64,000 bases of DNA. It comes from Chloroflexota bacterium (GTDB lineage: Bacteria; Chloroflexota; Dehalococcoidia; Lucifugimonadales; JADFKI01). The stretch covers positions 1 to 64,000 of the forward strand of contig VXNZ01000049.1 in the NCBI GenBank assembly GCA_009840355.1, read 5' to 3'. Made by a program: the position numbers and the translations under genes. Below the pieces are notes generated by a model. It had not been told where the DNA came from. It was given only the letters and a program-made list of their open reading frames with translations, and did no database searches. The first letter of the stretch is position 1, and every line of letters begins with the position of its first letter. Of the stretch, positions 1 to 8,778 are shown one piece after another.

Positions 1-148
1 TACTCTTTCAATGCGACTCTATCACCTTCCACTCCATTTGACGACACGACCTAGGAGTCCGTCAAACCGAGCCGTTGCGAGTTTAGTATGCGCTGATCGA
101 TTTCCGGTCAGTTTCAGGAACGGGATTATGGAAGTTTCATTATCCGGA

Positions 149-173
149 GCGCCTCCCCGCGAGAGGGAGGCGC
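149..173 (+). promoter_or_regulatory. GC-rich hairpin before the first gene
   Basis: A perfect 9-bp stem (GCGCCTCCC / GGGAGGCGC) encloses a 7-nt loop. It ends 22 nt before the chosen start of the HerA-like gene. No T-run follows, so it is more likely a leader structure, or the end of an upstream transcript, than a simple terminator. Similar hairpins precede other genes in this block. Confidence 0.5.
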
Positions 174-195
174 GAAGCGGAAGTTGAGGAATGGA

Positions 196-2850
196 ATGTT
201 CAGAAAAAGCAATGAACGGCAGAGCGAGCCTGGGGCAGGCGAGAGAGCGGTGCTGTTCCGGGTGATACCGCCGAAGTCAGGCGAGTTCAGCGCGCAGGGC
301 TTCATCAATGCGCTTGAGGCGCTGAACCTGGTCGACGAGGTGCTGAGCCTGGAGCTCTGCGCCACCGACGGCCGGGTGAGGATGTACGTGCGCTCGACGC
401 GGCCGGACCACGTGCTGTCCGCGCTGCGGTCGCACTATGCGCACGCGCGATTTGCGACCGTGCCCCCGGAGGACGACCCGCTCCTGATGTCAGAGCGGAA
501 CGGGATCGTCTGTCGTCAGGTTCTCTGGCCCGCCGGAGAGCAGTGGCTGCCCTTCCAGGTGCAGGACGACACGGAGGACGGCGACCCGTTTGTTGACATG
601 CTGGCCGGCCTGTCAGCGAAGATGGCCCCGGGAGGAAGGGCCGTCACTCGCGTGCTGCTGAGCGAGAGGGACCGGGACTGGAGCGAGCGCTGGCGCAACC
701 AGGCGATAGCCGGAAGCGGTAGCGCCAACCAGCTCGCGGTGGACGCGATGCGCCGTGAGGAGAGCGGGCCCGGGGCGAACGGGCAGAATGGAGACAGCTC
801 TAACACCGGCGGTCAGATGCTTCAGCTCCTGCTGATCGTCATAGGCATGGCGGCGCTGGTCGCCTTCGTCTACCTCCGCCACACATTCATCTCCATCTGG
901 GACGAGCATCGGGTCGAGCTGTTCGCCTACGCCGCCCTAGGACTGCTGGCGCTTGCGGGCCTGGGTTACCTGCTGCACCGCACCGGTATCGTGAGCGCTC
1001 TCCTCAGGAGTCGTTTCTTCAGGGCGTCGCCCAAACCGAAGTTCTACGACCCGGACCAGGTCAGGCTGCGGGTCTCGGGCGCCGCGTTCCGTCTGGAGGT
1101 GCAGCTGTACGCGCTGCTGGGTGATGGCCGTGCCGGCGCGGAGGTGTTGGAGCGGGTGCTGCGCCCGGTGGTCGCCTCCTACCGTCGCTTCGACAGTCCT
1201 ATGGGAGCGCGCTTTGCGGCAGGCCCCCTGGAGAGGCTGTCAGGGTTCGACCCTGGCGCGGACGACCTCGGCCTCCTGGGCGGACGAAAGAGGTTCCTCC
1301 GCAGCACGAAGGTCGGTCAGGGAGTCGTGGGCACGCGGGAGGCGGCAGCGTTCTGGCACGTGCCGGGAGACGCCGTGGACGTGCCGGGCCTGGCGCGCAC
1401 GGGAAGCAGGCGGCTGCCTGTCCCGCAGGAGATGTTCGCGCCGGAGGACGGGCGACTCGACGGGGCCGCACTGATAGGCGTGGAGGCGTACGGCGACGGC
1501 GGGCTGCGCAAGCTGCACATTCCCGCCGAGGCGATGCACAGGAGCGGCCTGATAGTGGCGCGCACAGGGATGGGCAAGACGACGCTCACGCAGCACATAG
1601 CGCGCAGCCTGCTGCGCGACAGGGCCACGGGCACCGGCGACGCCGCGCTCGTCGTGGTCGATCCGCACTCTGATCTCGTAATGGACATCCTGAACGGCTT
1701 GCCGGTGGGCGCAGCCGCGGACGTGCGGCTCGTGGACCTGGGAGACGAGACGCGCGCCTGCGGCCTCAACCTGCTCGACACCCGCACCTTCCCGGAGCGG
1801 GACCTGACAGTGGAGACGGTGCTCACGGTCGCAAGGTCCTCGTCGCGCAACTGGGGCGACAGGATGGAGGAAATACTGCGCTGGACCCTGTACGCGCTCT
1901 ACGAGGCGAACCGCAACAGGAAGGCAGAGGAGCAGTACACGATCTACGACGGCATCATGTTCCTCACCAACGAGAGCAGGCGCCGGGAGGTCATCAGGGA
2001 AGGGCGCGACCGGGAGGAGGGGGACGTGTCCGTTGCGCAGTGGTGGAACGAGATATACCCGCTGCTCGTGCCGGTCAACGACCGCCTGGCGCTCGCCCCC
2101 GTGCTGCGCAAGCTGGGGCAGTACGCGGGAAGCAGAAGCGCGCGCAGGGTGCTGGGACAGCGCCGCACGACGCTCGACATCGCGGACACCATCCGCTCCG
2201 GCAGGGTGCTGCTGGTGAACTCGGCAAGAGCGCAGACAGGACCCGAGGTGTCGTCCATAGTGGGAGGGGCGATACTCAACCTGCTGAACCACATCGCCAA
2301 GCAGCAGGGCAGGCTTGAGCCCCACAAGCGCAGGCGCGTCGTGATCATCGTGGACGAGATGCAGGTGTTCCCCGGCGTGCCCTTCGACGAGATGCTCTCA
2401 GAGCTTCGGAAGTTCGGCGGCAGCCTGCTGATGGCCACGCAGAGCCTGGGCAGGCTCAACGAGATGACCGAGAGCGGGAATATGGGGGAGACGATCCTTG
2501 CGAACCCGGGAAGCCTCTTTTCGTTCCAGGTGAACGCCTCGGACGCCGAGCTGCTGCACCGGGAGCTGGAGAGCGATGTGATCGAGGAGAACGACATCGT
2601 GGAGCTGCCGCCGCATCACTGCTACGGCAGGCTCACGCTGGAGAGCGGGAACATCCACTTCTCGATGGAGGTGCTGCCGCCCATGCCGGGAAACAGGGGC
2701 ATCGCGGACCTGGTCCGCAGGGCGTCGGACGCCTACACCAGACCCACGGCTGACATCGACGCGGAGAACGCCGAATTCATGCGGGGCAAGTACCGTGAGT
2801 ATTTTGGCGACCTAGGCGACGATGATGACGCAAGAAACAATGGCCGGTAG
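196..2850 (+). CDS. HerA/TraG-like membrane-anchored DNA-translocating ATPase
   Basis: A protein of about 884 residues with two hydrophobic segments (about 211-230 and 245-265), so probably a membrane-anchored hexameric pump. The C-terminal half is a RecA-type motor. Walker A (ARTGMGKTT) is near residue 455, a hydrophobic strand ending in VVDPHSD near 490, Walker B (VIIVDE) near 720, and a sensor-like ATQS follows. This matches the HerA/VirB4/TraG group that moves DNA in conjugation or segregation. An in-frame TTG lies at 184, but the ATG at 196 has GAGGA at proper spacing and is preferred. It is followed after 13 nt by the replication-relaxation gene, which suggests a conjugative or plasmid-like element. 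Its exact partner system is not visible in the window. Confidence 0.8.
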   Translation: MFRKSNERQSEPGAGERAVLFRVIPPKSGEFSAQGFINALEALNLVDEVLSLELCATDGRVRMYVRSTRPDHVLSALRSHYAHARFATVPPEDDPLLMSERNGIVCRQVLWPAGEQWLPFQVQDDTEDGDPFVDMLAGLSAKMAPGGRAVTRVLLSERDRDWSERWRNQAIAGSGSANQLAVDAMRREESGPGANGQNGDSSNTGGQMLQLLLIVIGMAALVAFVYLRHTFISIWDEHRVELFAYAALGLLALAGLGYLLHRTGIVSALLRSRFFRASPKPKFYDPDQVRLRVSGAAFRLEVQLYALLGDGRAGAEVLERVLRPVVASYRRFDSPMGARFAAGPLERLSGFDPGADDLGLLGGRKRFLRSTKVGQGVVGTREAAAFWHVPGDAVDVPGLARTGSRRLPVPQEMFAPEDGRLDGAALIGVEAYGDGGLRKLHIPAEAMHRSGLIVARTGMGKTTLTQHIARSLLRDRATGTGDAALVVVDPHSDLVMDILNGLPVGAAADVRLVDLGDETRACGLNLLDTRTFPERDLTVETVLTVARSSSRNWGDRMEEILRWTLYALYEANRNRKAEEQYTIYDGIMFLTNESRRREVIREGRDREEGDVSVAQWWNEIYPLLVPVNDRLALAPVLRKLGQYAGSRSARRVLGQRRTTLDIADTIRSGRVLLVNSARAQTGPEVSSIVGGAILNLLNHIAKQQGRLEPHKRRRVVIIVDEMQVFPGVPFDEMLSELRKFGGSLLMATQSLGRLNEMTESGNMGETILANPGSLFSFQVNASDAELLHRELESDVIEENDIVELPPHHCYGRLTLESGNIHFSMEVLPPMPGNRGIADLVRRASDAYTRPTADIDAENAEFMRGKYREYFGDLGDDDDARNNGR

Positions 2851-2863
2851 GAGGGACTGACTG

Positions 2864-4576
2864 ATGGGCCGAGACAATGCACTCTCTCAAAACTCTCTCC
2901 ACCTGCTGGGCGCGCTGGCGCATACCCCGTTCGCAGAGTGTGACGAGCTCGCGGCATTTGCGGGTATGCCGCCCAGCAGCACGCTTGAGTCGCTTCTGGG
3001 ACTGGAGGCCCGGGGGCTTGTGGCCTTCGTGCGGCACACCCGCACGAACACCTCTAGGGTCAGGCGCTGGTACCTGCCGCCGCGCGGGATAATGCTGCTT
3101 GCTGAAATCCGAGACACCTCGACCGGAAAGCTCCTTCGGGAGCTGCCGCTATCCGGAGAGTGGAGACGTCACCTGCTCAGGCGACTGGACGCGGTGGTTC
3201 CGCTCTACCGCGTGGGCCGGGACGTCGCGGGATGCACGGGCGGCCCTGTTAGCTGGAGCTGGATGCGCGCGGGCGCGCTCGACGCGCTGCTGGAACTGCC
3301 GGACGGAGGGACGCTCGCGCTGATGTGCTTTGGGCCTACACTCTCCTGGCAGGCGATGAGAAGCCGCATCGGCACGCTCTACTGGTCGCAGCGGACGCGC
3401 AGGTGCCCCCCGGCGCTGCTCCTGCTGCCCGGGAATCTTGACGCGCAACGCCTCGCGGCGGACCTGCGCGGCAGGGTAATCGACGCCTACGCGGCATCGG
3501 AGGAAGACGTAATGCAAACCGCGCCCGGCTCAGCCGTATGGCGCAGCCTGCGTGACTCCCGGGGTCTGACGCTCGATCAGGTCGTCGGGAAGTCCCGTGA
3601 TATGCACGGAGCGGACGTCCCCGTGGCGGGAGGTTCAGCACGCGCATCGATGCCCGCACTCCCAATCTCCGATGGCGCGGACGGTCTCGACCTCGTTGCG
3701 ACAGAGCTGACGATGCCCGGCAGGCGCCTGCTGGACGCCATCTACGACTGGCCTCTGGCGACTGCAGCACACCTGAAAATGCTCCTCGATATGACGGAGG
3801 CAATGATGAAGAAGACGCGGGCGCAGCTGGTAAGGCGCGGCCTCGTGTGCCAGGTGCGGATCGGTGGTACTCCGGAGCAGAGGCGGCGCAACAGCAGCAG
3901 GCTGTGCCTGAGTTCCGGCGGGCTGCGCTACATCGCGCGCCGGGACCGCAGGCGCGTCTCAGAACTGCTCGGGCGCTGGGGCACAACTCAGGACGATGCC
4001 GGCGACGGACGCCTCGAGGTGCAGCATTACCGTCTGGAGGGATCGAAGCTCCGGGTTCTGGCTCGGGAGCTGCGGCACACGGACGGCGTGAGCGGTTTCG
4101 TGGGGACGCTTGCGGCCGCCTGCCGGCGCGACGGGGACTGGCGGTTGCGCCAGGCGCTTCCGCCGCACCGCTGGGAGCGCTGGTTCAGGTACGACACCGG
4201 CTGGCGCAGCGTCAGGCCCGACGCCACCATCGAGCTCGCTCATCGCGGCAGGAGGCTCTCGTACCTGCTGGAGTACGAGATGCGGGCGATCAAGCCTGGG
4301 ACAATGATGGCGAAGCTCCTGCGCTACCTGCGCTACTTCGGCGCGGTTGATACGAGAGCGGATTTCGACGGCAGGAGGCCGATCGCTCTGTTCGTCTTCG
4401 CTGACCAAGCTACTGCGAGCCGTTTCTGCGCTCTCGCGGCGCGAACGCTTCGGAACCCCCTGCCACTGCTCGTATCCGACATGCGGACCATCACCGAGAC
4501 GGGTCCGCTGGGTCGTGTGTGGAGGTCGCCGTGGCAGCTTCAGCGCGGGCGCGTGTCGCTTGCCGCAGCGTTCTGA
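2864..4576 (+). CDS. Replication-relaxation family protein
   Basis: 570 residues. The N-terminus (about 5-75) and the middle (about 275-335) each look like a winged helix. Near residues 445-490 is the family signature: Arg-Pro-Asp-Ala followed by a strand, GRR, then LLEYEMRA and a Lys-Leu-x-x-Tyr-x-x-Tyr helix, as in the Replic_Relax family. These proteins are encoded on mobile elements beside HerA/TraG-like ATPases and are thought to help plasmid replication or transfer. GGAGGGA precedes the ATG by about 7 nt. The gap to the upstream ATPase is only 13 nt, so the two are probably co-transcribed. A cluster of short repeats starts 18 nt after its stop. The family call rests on motif memory only. 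Confidence 0.65.
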   Translation: MGRDNALSQNSLHLLGALAHTPFAECDELAAFAGMPPSSTLESLLGLEARGLVAFVRHTRTNTSRVRRWYLPPRGIMLLAEIRDTSTGKLLRELPLSGEWRRHLLRRLDAVVPLYRVGRDVAGCTGGPVSWSWMRAGALDALLELPDGGTLALMCFGPTLSWQAMRSRIGTLYWSQRTRRCPPALLLLPGNLDAQRLAADLRGRVIDAYAASEEDVMQTAPGSAVWRSLRDSRGLTLDQVVGKSRDMHGADVPVAGGSARASMPALPISDGADGLDLVATELTMPGRRLLDAIYDWPLATAAHLKMLLDMTEAMMKKTRAQLVRRGLVCQVRIGGTPEQRRRNSSRLCLSSGGLRYIARRDRRRVSELLGRWGTTQDDAGDGRLEVQHYRLEGSKLRVLARELRHTDGVSGFVGTLAAACRRDGDWRLRQALPPHRWERWFRYDTGWRSVRPDATIELAHRGRRLSYLLEYEMRAIKPGTMMAKLLRYLRYFGAVDTRADFDGRRPIALFVFADQATASRFCALAARTLRNPLPLLVSDMRTITETGPLGRVWRSPWQLQRGRVSLAAAF

Positions 4577-4593
4577 GCAGGGAAGTCTCAGGG

Positions 4594-4770
4594 GCATGTG
4601 TCGCCACATGTGCCACCACGGCGACACATATAACCTGTACGGGAAATTTGTACATGACACATGATGAAACACATTCTCCTGCACCGCGTAGCGGCGGGGT
4701 AAACGCATGTGTCGCCCCGGGGTGACACATGCAGAATCCTGGTTACCACCGGGAACAGGCCGACACATGC
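4594..4770. repeat. Iteron-like cluster of GCATGTGTCGCC repeats
   Basis: The 12-mer GCATGTGTCGCC occurs at 4594-4605 and 4705-4716. Its inverse GG(C/T)GACACATGC occurs at 4620-4629 (10 nt, partial), 4655-4663 (partial), 4721-4732 and 4759-4770 (one mismatch). The copies at 4705-4732 form a 28-bp inverted repeat with a single mismatch. A further partial copy (ACATGTGCC) lies at 4606-4614. The cluster fills the gap between the replication-relaxation gene and a gene with an N-terminal HTH, so it could be a replication origin, a transfer origin or an operator. Confidence 0.65.
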
Positions 4771-4837
4771 GATGTGCCGGCTGCGTGAACGGGCTTTGAG
4801 GACTTGGTGACTCCATAAGAGAAATACGGAGGACGTG

Positions 4838-6376
4838 ATGGACAGCAATGCACGGGACCTGGAGCTTGAGTGGCTGAGTGCCAGGGCTGGACTGTCGAAC
4901 CGCGCGATAGCCCGCATCCTGGGCGTGCATTACGAGGTGGTCAGGAGGGCAAGGCTGACCGGACACCTCGGTGACGCGCTCAGGGGCAACATCCGCGCAT
5001 ACATAGAAGAGCATCCCGGCGGAGGCAAGGAGGAGTCACCACCAGAGGATGAGCCCCGGTTGGGTGACGACGACTCCAATGGCGATGGAGATGAGCGGAC
5101 AACAGAGGCGGGTCAGCCGAAGCGGGAACGACGGCCTCTCAGTCGCGGACGCAGGGGCGGGCGGCGTGCCACGTCAGATGAGGGGCGAGCCGATGATGAC
5201 GGGTCGCCTGAAGATGAGAAGGCGGCGGATGAGGAGCGAAAGAGGGCCCTTCTTCTGATGTATGAGGTACTCGCTTGCAGCGACGCCAGCAAGCTCGCAG
5301 GGATAACGGCTCGGATACGGGATCGACACGGCGCGGATGGAGGCAGCCTGTCTGCCGCGCCTGAGCCGTGCCATACCCGCCCCACTGAGGCGACGCTGGA
5401 TGAGCTCAAAGCCCACGCCCTCTCCCTCATATCGGGAGTGCCGGTGGTCGGGGAGCTGAGCCTCGGCGCCGCGGTGAGCGCCGCGAGAACCGTGCTGAAC
5501 GATGAGGTGTCGCTGCTGGAGCCGCCCCTTCTGCTGCACGGCGATGCGGTCCTGCTGCTCGTTATGAGGGCACAGGCCAGCTACGCGGACATGGGCGCGC
5601 GCGAGGTGGCGTTTGCGCCCGCCGGAAGGCGCTACGCGTGCGGGCTGTTCGCCGAGGAGCTGCGCGACGGAGTCACCATCGAGGAGCGCATGCGCCGCTA
5701 CTACCGCGACGACCACAGGGACAGGCCCCGTCTAATCGGCATGAGGTTCAGCGACGTGATACCGGAGAGGCCTTACCCCGACGAGGACTGGTTCTTCGGC
5801 TCTACCGGCCGGACAGACGGGGACGGAGCCTGGAGACCGGGAAGGGCGGAGCTGACCGCGCGCTGGCGGCACGTCGGTAGCCTGTGCGAGGACTGGGGAG
5901 CAGGAAGGCCCAATACTCCGTGGCAATACGCGCTCGCATCGGAGAGGACGGCGCTGGAGCTGACGCTGCTGAGCCCGGAGTACGCGATGACCTTTGACAG
6001 GGACATCCTTGGCGACGCCCGCTGGCCCACTTCCACGCGGCTGGGACACCAGACACAGTCCCGCCTGCTGCTGCTCAGGGGGTACGACCAGGCCATCGGG
6101 AGGCTGAGAAGGCGCAGGATGCTGTCTGCGCTTCTGCTGTGGCTGCCGCGCCTTGCACTCCGGACGATAGACCGGCTGCTGCGCCGCCCCAGTTCGGCGC
6201 TCGACGGCAGCGTCTGCGGCAAACGCGTCTGGAAGGCTGCCGACCCGCCGATGACGCCCGACTACACGACACCTAATCCCTCATCAGGTTACGTGCCTTC
6301 GGATGCGTTTCGGCTTCGCTTCCGGGACCACGAGCTATCAGCCAACGGCAATAGAAACACTGCAAGTGAAAGGTGA
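4838..6376 (+). CDS. Unknown protein with N-terminal helix-turn-helix
   Basis: 512 residues. Residues about 8-40 (GLSNRAIARILGVHYEVVRR) read as a helix-turn-helix of resolvase/Trp-repressor type. A very acidic and Arg-rich linker spans about 60-130, and a longer domain without recognisable motifs follows. A GTG lies at 4835, but GGAGG sits 5 nt before the ATG at 4838, which is preferred. Because it directly follows the ATGTGTCG repeat cluster, it is the natural candidate to bind those repeats, as an initiator or autoregulator; that is inference. The next gene begins 7 nt after its stop, so they form an operon. Confidence 0.6.
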   Translation: MDSNARDLELEWLSARAGLSNRAIARILGVHYEVVRRARLTGHLGDALRGNIRAYIEEHPGGGKEESPPEDEPRLGDDDSNGDGDERTTEAGQPKRERRPLSRGRRGGRRATSDEGRADDDGSPEDEKAADEERKRALLLMYEVLACSDASKLAGITARIRDRHGADGGSLSAAPEPCHTRPTEATLDELKAHALSLISGVPVVGELSLGAAVSAARTVLNDEVSLLEPPLLLHGDAVLLLVMRAQASYADMGAREVAFAPAGRRYACGLFAEELRDGVTIEERMRRYYRDDHRDRPRLIGMRFSDVIPERPYPDEDWFFGSTGRTDGDGAWRPGRAELTARWRHVGSLCEDWGAGRPNTPWQYALASERTALELTLLSPEYAMTFDRDILGDARWPTSTRLGHQTQSRLLLLRGYDQAIGRLRRRRMLSALLLWLPRLALRTIDRLLRRPSSALDGSVCGKRVWKAADPPMTPDYTTPNPSSGYVPSDAFRLRFRDHELSANGNRNTASER

Positions 6377-6383
6377 ATAAGAG

Positions 6384-7550
6384 ATGACGACACGTATTGA
6401 CACAGGAACCGACAGACAAACGCTTACGCAGTTCATTTCCGCGTTCGGGATCGAGTACAGGTGGCTCTACGCCGACGAGGGAGGCAGGCCTCCCGTCGAC
6501 CCGGACACAGACTGGGCGGAATTTACCGCGAGTGACCGCTTCATGGCTTGGGAGATGTATCGATGCGTTGCGCACCATATCGTAGCGATCAGGGGTAGCG
6601 TCTGGCTGAATGATGACGAGGATATCATCATGCCACTGGGCATCGTCGAGATAACCGCGGCGAGCGCGGCTTTAGGTGACTTCTGGAGGGACTTCGAGCA
6701 CAGGACTAACGATCTCAGACTGCATGAGAACAGGTATGCCCCCGCGGGCCGCATCGTAAGGGCGATCTACCGGGAGACCATCCAGGCGTTTCTCTGGCAT
6801 TGGGAGGGGACCGACGCCGAACTCAGGGAGCCGTCCTGGCCCACGCAGTGGACTCACGAGTTCCCGCTGGCGCTTGCAGAGCTGCTTGGGACGCTGGACA
6901 AGGAGGCGGCACTGCTGGCGAGCATCGCCGGCACATCTCGCATCGACTGTTCCGACCGCCACGAGTTCGCAGAGCTCCCGATCCACGAGCACATCGCCAG
7001 ACACGGCCTCAGGCTGCACTCGACCGTCCACCAGCGCCGCTTCATGAAGCAACTGCGGCCCCAGGACATCTACATCGCATCCCATCTCGCCTGGTCTCTC
7101 GACAAGGTGGAGGCGCGGGATGAGCAGGGCTCGTCGCGCACCAGGACCGCCGATCGGCTGGCACACATCCTGGGGGCGTCGGAGGCGATCCATACGACAC
7201 TCAAAGCCGCCATCGCCACCTGGCCTATGCGCTCACGTATGGCCGTCATAATGGCGGCATTTATCCGTGACGTCGTTGTCCCCACGCTCAGGATATACGG
7301 GGCCTGCGTGGCGGTGCATATCGTGCTCGATGCCGCGAGGGTGCGTCCACGGACGGACGATGTTCGGGCGGCGTTCATCAGCGAGGTCCTGGCACCCACG
7401 CTCAGGTATCCGACTGAAGACATACCACACTACGAGCGCTTCGTCTCCCAGCTGCGCGGGCTGCACGCGCTGGCGCGAGAGTTCGCGGGCGACATCCGCC
7501 TGTTCAGCGGTGAAGTCGCGGAAGGGCCAGCGGAATCGTCCGTTTCGTAA
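6384..7550 (+). CDS. Unknown protein of the mobile block
   Basis: 388 residues, family not recognised. Composition is that of a soluble, mainly helical protein rich in Trp, Arg and Glu, with one moderately hydrophobic stretch near 285-320. AAGGTGA lies about 7 nt upstream of the ATG. It follows the HTH protein by 7 nt and is the last gene of this + strand operon before a stretch of about 1 kb without clear genes. Codon use matches the GC-rich neighbours, so it is likely a real gene. Confidence 0.55.
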   Translation: MTTRIDTGTDRQTLTQFISAFGIEYRWLYADEGGRPPVDPDTDWAEFTASDRFMAWEMYRCVAHHIVAIRGSVWLNDDEDIIMPLGIVEITAASAALGDFWRDFEHRTNDLRLHENRYAPAGRIVRAIYRETIQAFLWHWEGTDAELREPSWPTQWTHEFPLALAELLGTLDKEAALLASIAGTSRIDCSDRHEFAELPIHEHIARHGLRLHSTVHQRRFMKQLRPQDIYIASHLAWSLDKVEARDEQGSSRTRTADRLAHILGASEAIHTTLKAAIATWPMRSRMAVIMAAFIRDVVVPTLRIYGACVAVHIVLDAARVRPRTDDVRAAFISEVLAPTLRYPTEDIPHYERFVSQLRGLHALAREFAGDIRLFSGEVAEGPAESSVS

Positions 7551-8509
7551 GTCCGTAAGTCGAAGAGGGCCCGTCCATCACGATTCCTTACTCAATCTAT
7601 CGGGAAGTCGCCGATTGCGTGAGCAATCTGCCGATTCTCAGGGCAATTTCCGTCGTTTTCAGGCCATTTTGCTTGACTCGGCCATATCCCGTGAGAAAAT
7701 AAGGGTGTATATATCTATCCCAAATCCCTCAGTTACGTCCGCAGCTTTTGAGCGGCCGTAGCCGCCACATTCGGAATCATCTCCGATTACGGGTATTCGA
7801 TCTTCCAGTTGCAGCGCTTTGCGCTCCTGAATCGGAAACTCCCGCAGTGTCGGCAAAAGGCGCCGGGTAAAGTCGCAGCGCGTTGCGCTCCTGCCGGTGC
7901 AATTCATCAGCCTCTGTTCACCGCATTTCGCAAAGAGCCGAAAAGCAGCGGTGGTGTTAACTGCGTCCGCGACAACTCCCGCGCTCAGCGCCCGTATGCC
8001 TCGCGTATACGCCACCGACTCCCCGCAAACCGCTTCTTCCCACCCGGACTTCACGCCTCTACCTACCCCTCCCTGCCTGACGGCATCCCCACCCTATCTC
8101 TTACACCCCTGGGCGAACTGCGCCCTTTTCCACCGCTTGCGTTTCAGACGGCTCAACCCCCGTCTTATCCCTTAACGTCTGACGCCGGCTGCGCCTGAGA
8201 GCCTGCCGAACGGCGCGACTCGTCACCTCAATCCGCGTTTCCTCGCGGACTTCAATGGTTCTCGGCGACACCCCCCGCCTAACTCCCTCCCCCTTTTTCC
8301 CTCACGCCCTGGGCGAGCTGCGCCTTGGGCGATTTGCGCCCTCTCCCGTCATCCCCATTTCTGACGGTCTCTCACCCGTCACCTATTGGCGCGTCTCCCG
8401 CTGGCGAGTGATACGGCAACCGCCGTCAGCACAGGCAACAACCGTCAGCACAGGCAACAACCACATCGCACTCCCCTTTGGCACATTGCCTCGGGGAATT
8501 CTCATTGTT
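7551..8509. other. Gene-poor stretch with short internal repeats
   Basis: No convincing gene was found on either strand. The DNA is C-rich on the + strand and contains near-repeats, for example GCAGCG(C/-)TTGCGCTCCTG around 7810 and 7877 and a GGGCGA(A/G)CTGCGCC motif near 8112 and 8310. It may be decayed sequence or a non-coding part of the mobile element. Confidence 0.4.
8423..8460 (+). repeat. 19-bp perfect tandem repeat (two copies)
   Basis: The unit CCGTCAGCACAGGCAACAA occurs at 8423-8441 and again immediately at 8442-8460 without mismatch. It lies in non-coding sequence 80 nt upstream of a small gene. It could be a binding site or simple slippage. Confidence 0.7.
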
Positions 8510-8523
8510 GGCGCGCATGCGCC
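8510..8523 (+). promoter_or_regulatory. Hairpin in the leader of a small gene
   Basis: GGCGC-GCAT-GCGCC forms a short GC stem ending at the ribosome binding site GGAAAGG (8524-8530) of the gene starting at 8540. Its position and sequence resemble the hairpin at 8748-8762 before the next gene. Confidence 0.45.
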
Positions 8524-8539
8524 GGAAAGGACGGTACAC

Positions 8540-8677
8540 ATGACCAGAGGAAGTTTCGGCAAGCACAGGCGCAGAGGACCGCCAAGGACAGGAAAGGAGG
8601 AAACGGAACGGATAGGGGGAGTGAACACCAATCCAGCACCCCCGATCCTCAGAGACGCCGTACAGGACGTCTCGTAA
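8540..8677 (+). CDS. Small basic hypothetical protein (45 aa)
   Basis: An ORF of 45 codons beginning ATG at 8540, with GGAAAGG 9 nt upstream. The product is rich in Arg, Lys, Gly and Pro in its first half and has no recognised family. Support comes from layout rather than similarity: hairpin, Shine-Dalgarno, ORF, then a strong terminator at 8712. The same arrangement is repeated for the next gene. It may be a small DNA- or RNA-binding protein, but that is a guess. Confidence 0.4.
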   Translation: MTRGSFGKHRRRGPPRTGKEETERIGGVNTNPAPPILRDAVQDVS

Positions 8678-8711
8678 CAGTCCAATTATATCAAAGAGCA
8701 CAACTGACCTG

Positions 8712-8742
8712 AAGCCCCTGGCGATTTCGCCAGGGGCTTTTT
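8712..8742 (+). terminator. Strong rho-independent terminator
   Basis: AAGCCCCTGGCG (8712-8723) pairs perfectly with CGCCAGGGGCTT (8728-8739) across a 4-nt loop, and a run of five T follows. It ends the transcript of the small gene at 8540. Confidence 0.85.
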
Positions 8743-8747
8743 CATTG

Positions 8748-8762
8748 CCGGCGCTAAGCCGG
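8748..8762 (+). promoter_or_regulatory. Hairpin in the leader of the zinc-finger gene
   Basis: CCGGC-GCTAA-GCCGG, immediately followed by the purine-rich ribosome binding site GGAAGGAAGG (8761-8770) and the ATG at 8779. Nearly the same hairpin recurs at 9604-9620. Confidence 0.45.
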
Positions 8763-8778
8763 AAGGAAGGAAAACACG

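Noticed and set aside
1240-2325. Long minus-strand ORF opposite the HerA-like gene
   Set aside because: Its composition is the antisense of a GC-rich gene; no ribosome site or motif, whereas the + strand has clear ATPase motifs.
3959-5014. Minus-strand ORF of 351 codons across the repeat cluster
   Set aside because: Shadow of the replication-relaxation gene; it runs through repeat DNA and has no protein-like features.
7659-8054. Minus-strand ORF of 131 codons in the gene-poor stretch
   Set aside because: No ribosome site, no recognisable motif; I briefly considered a transposase tail but found no supporting residues.
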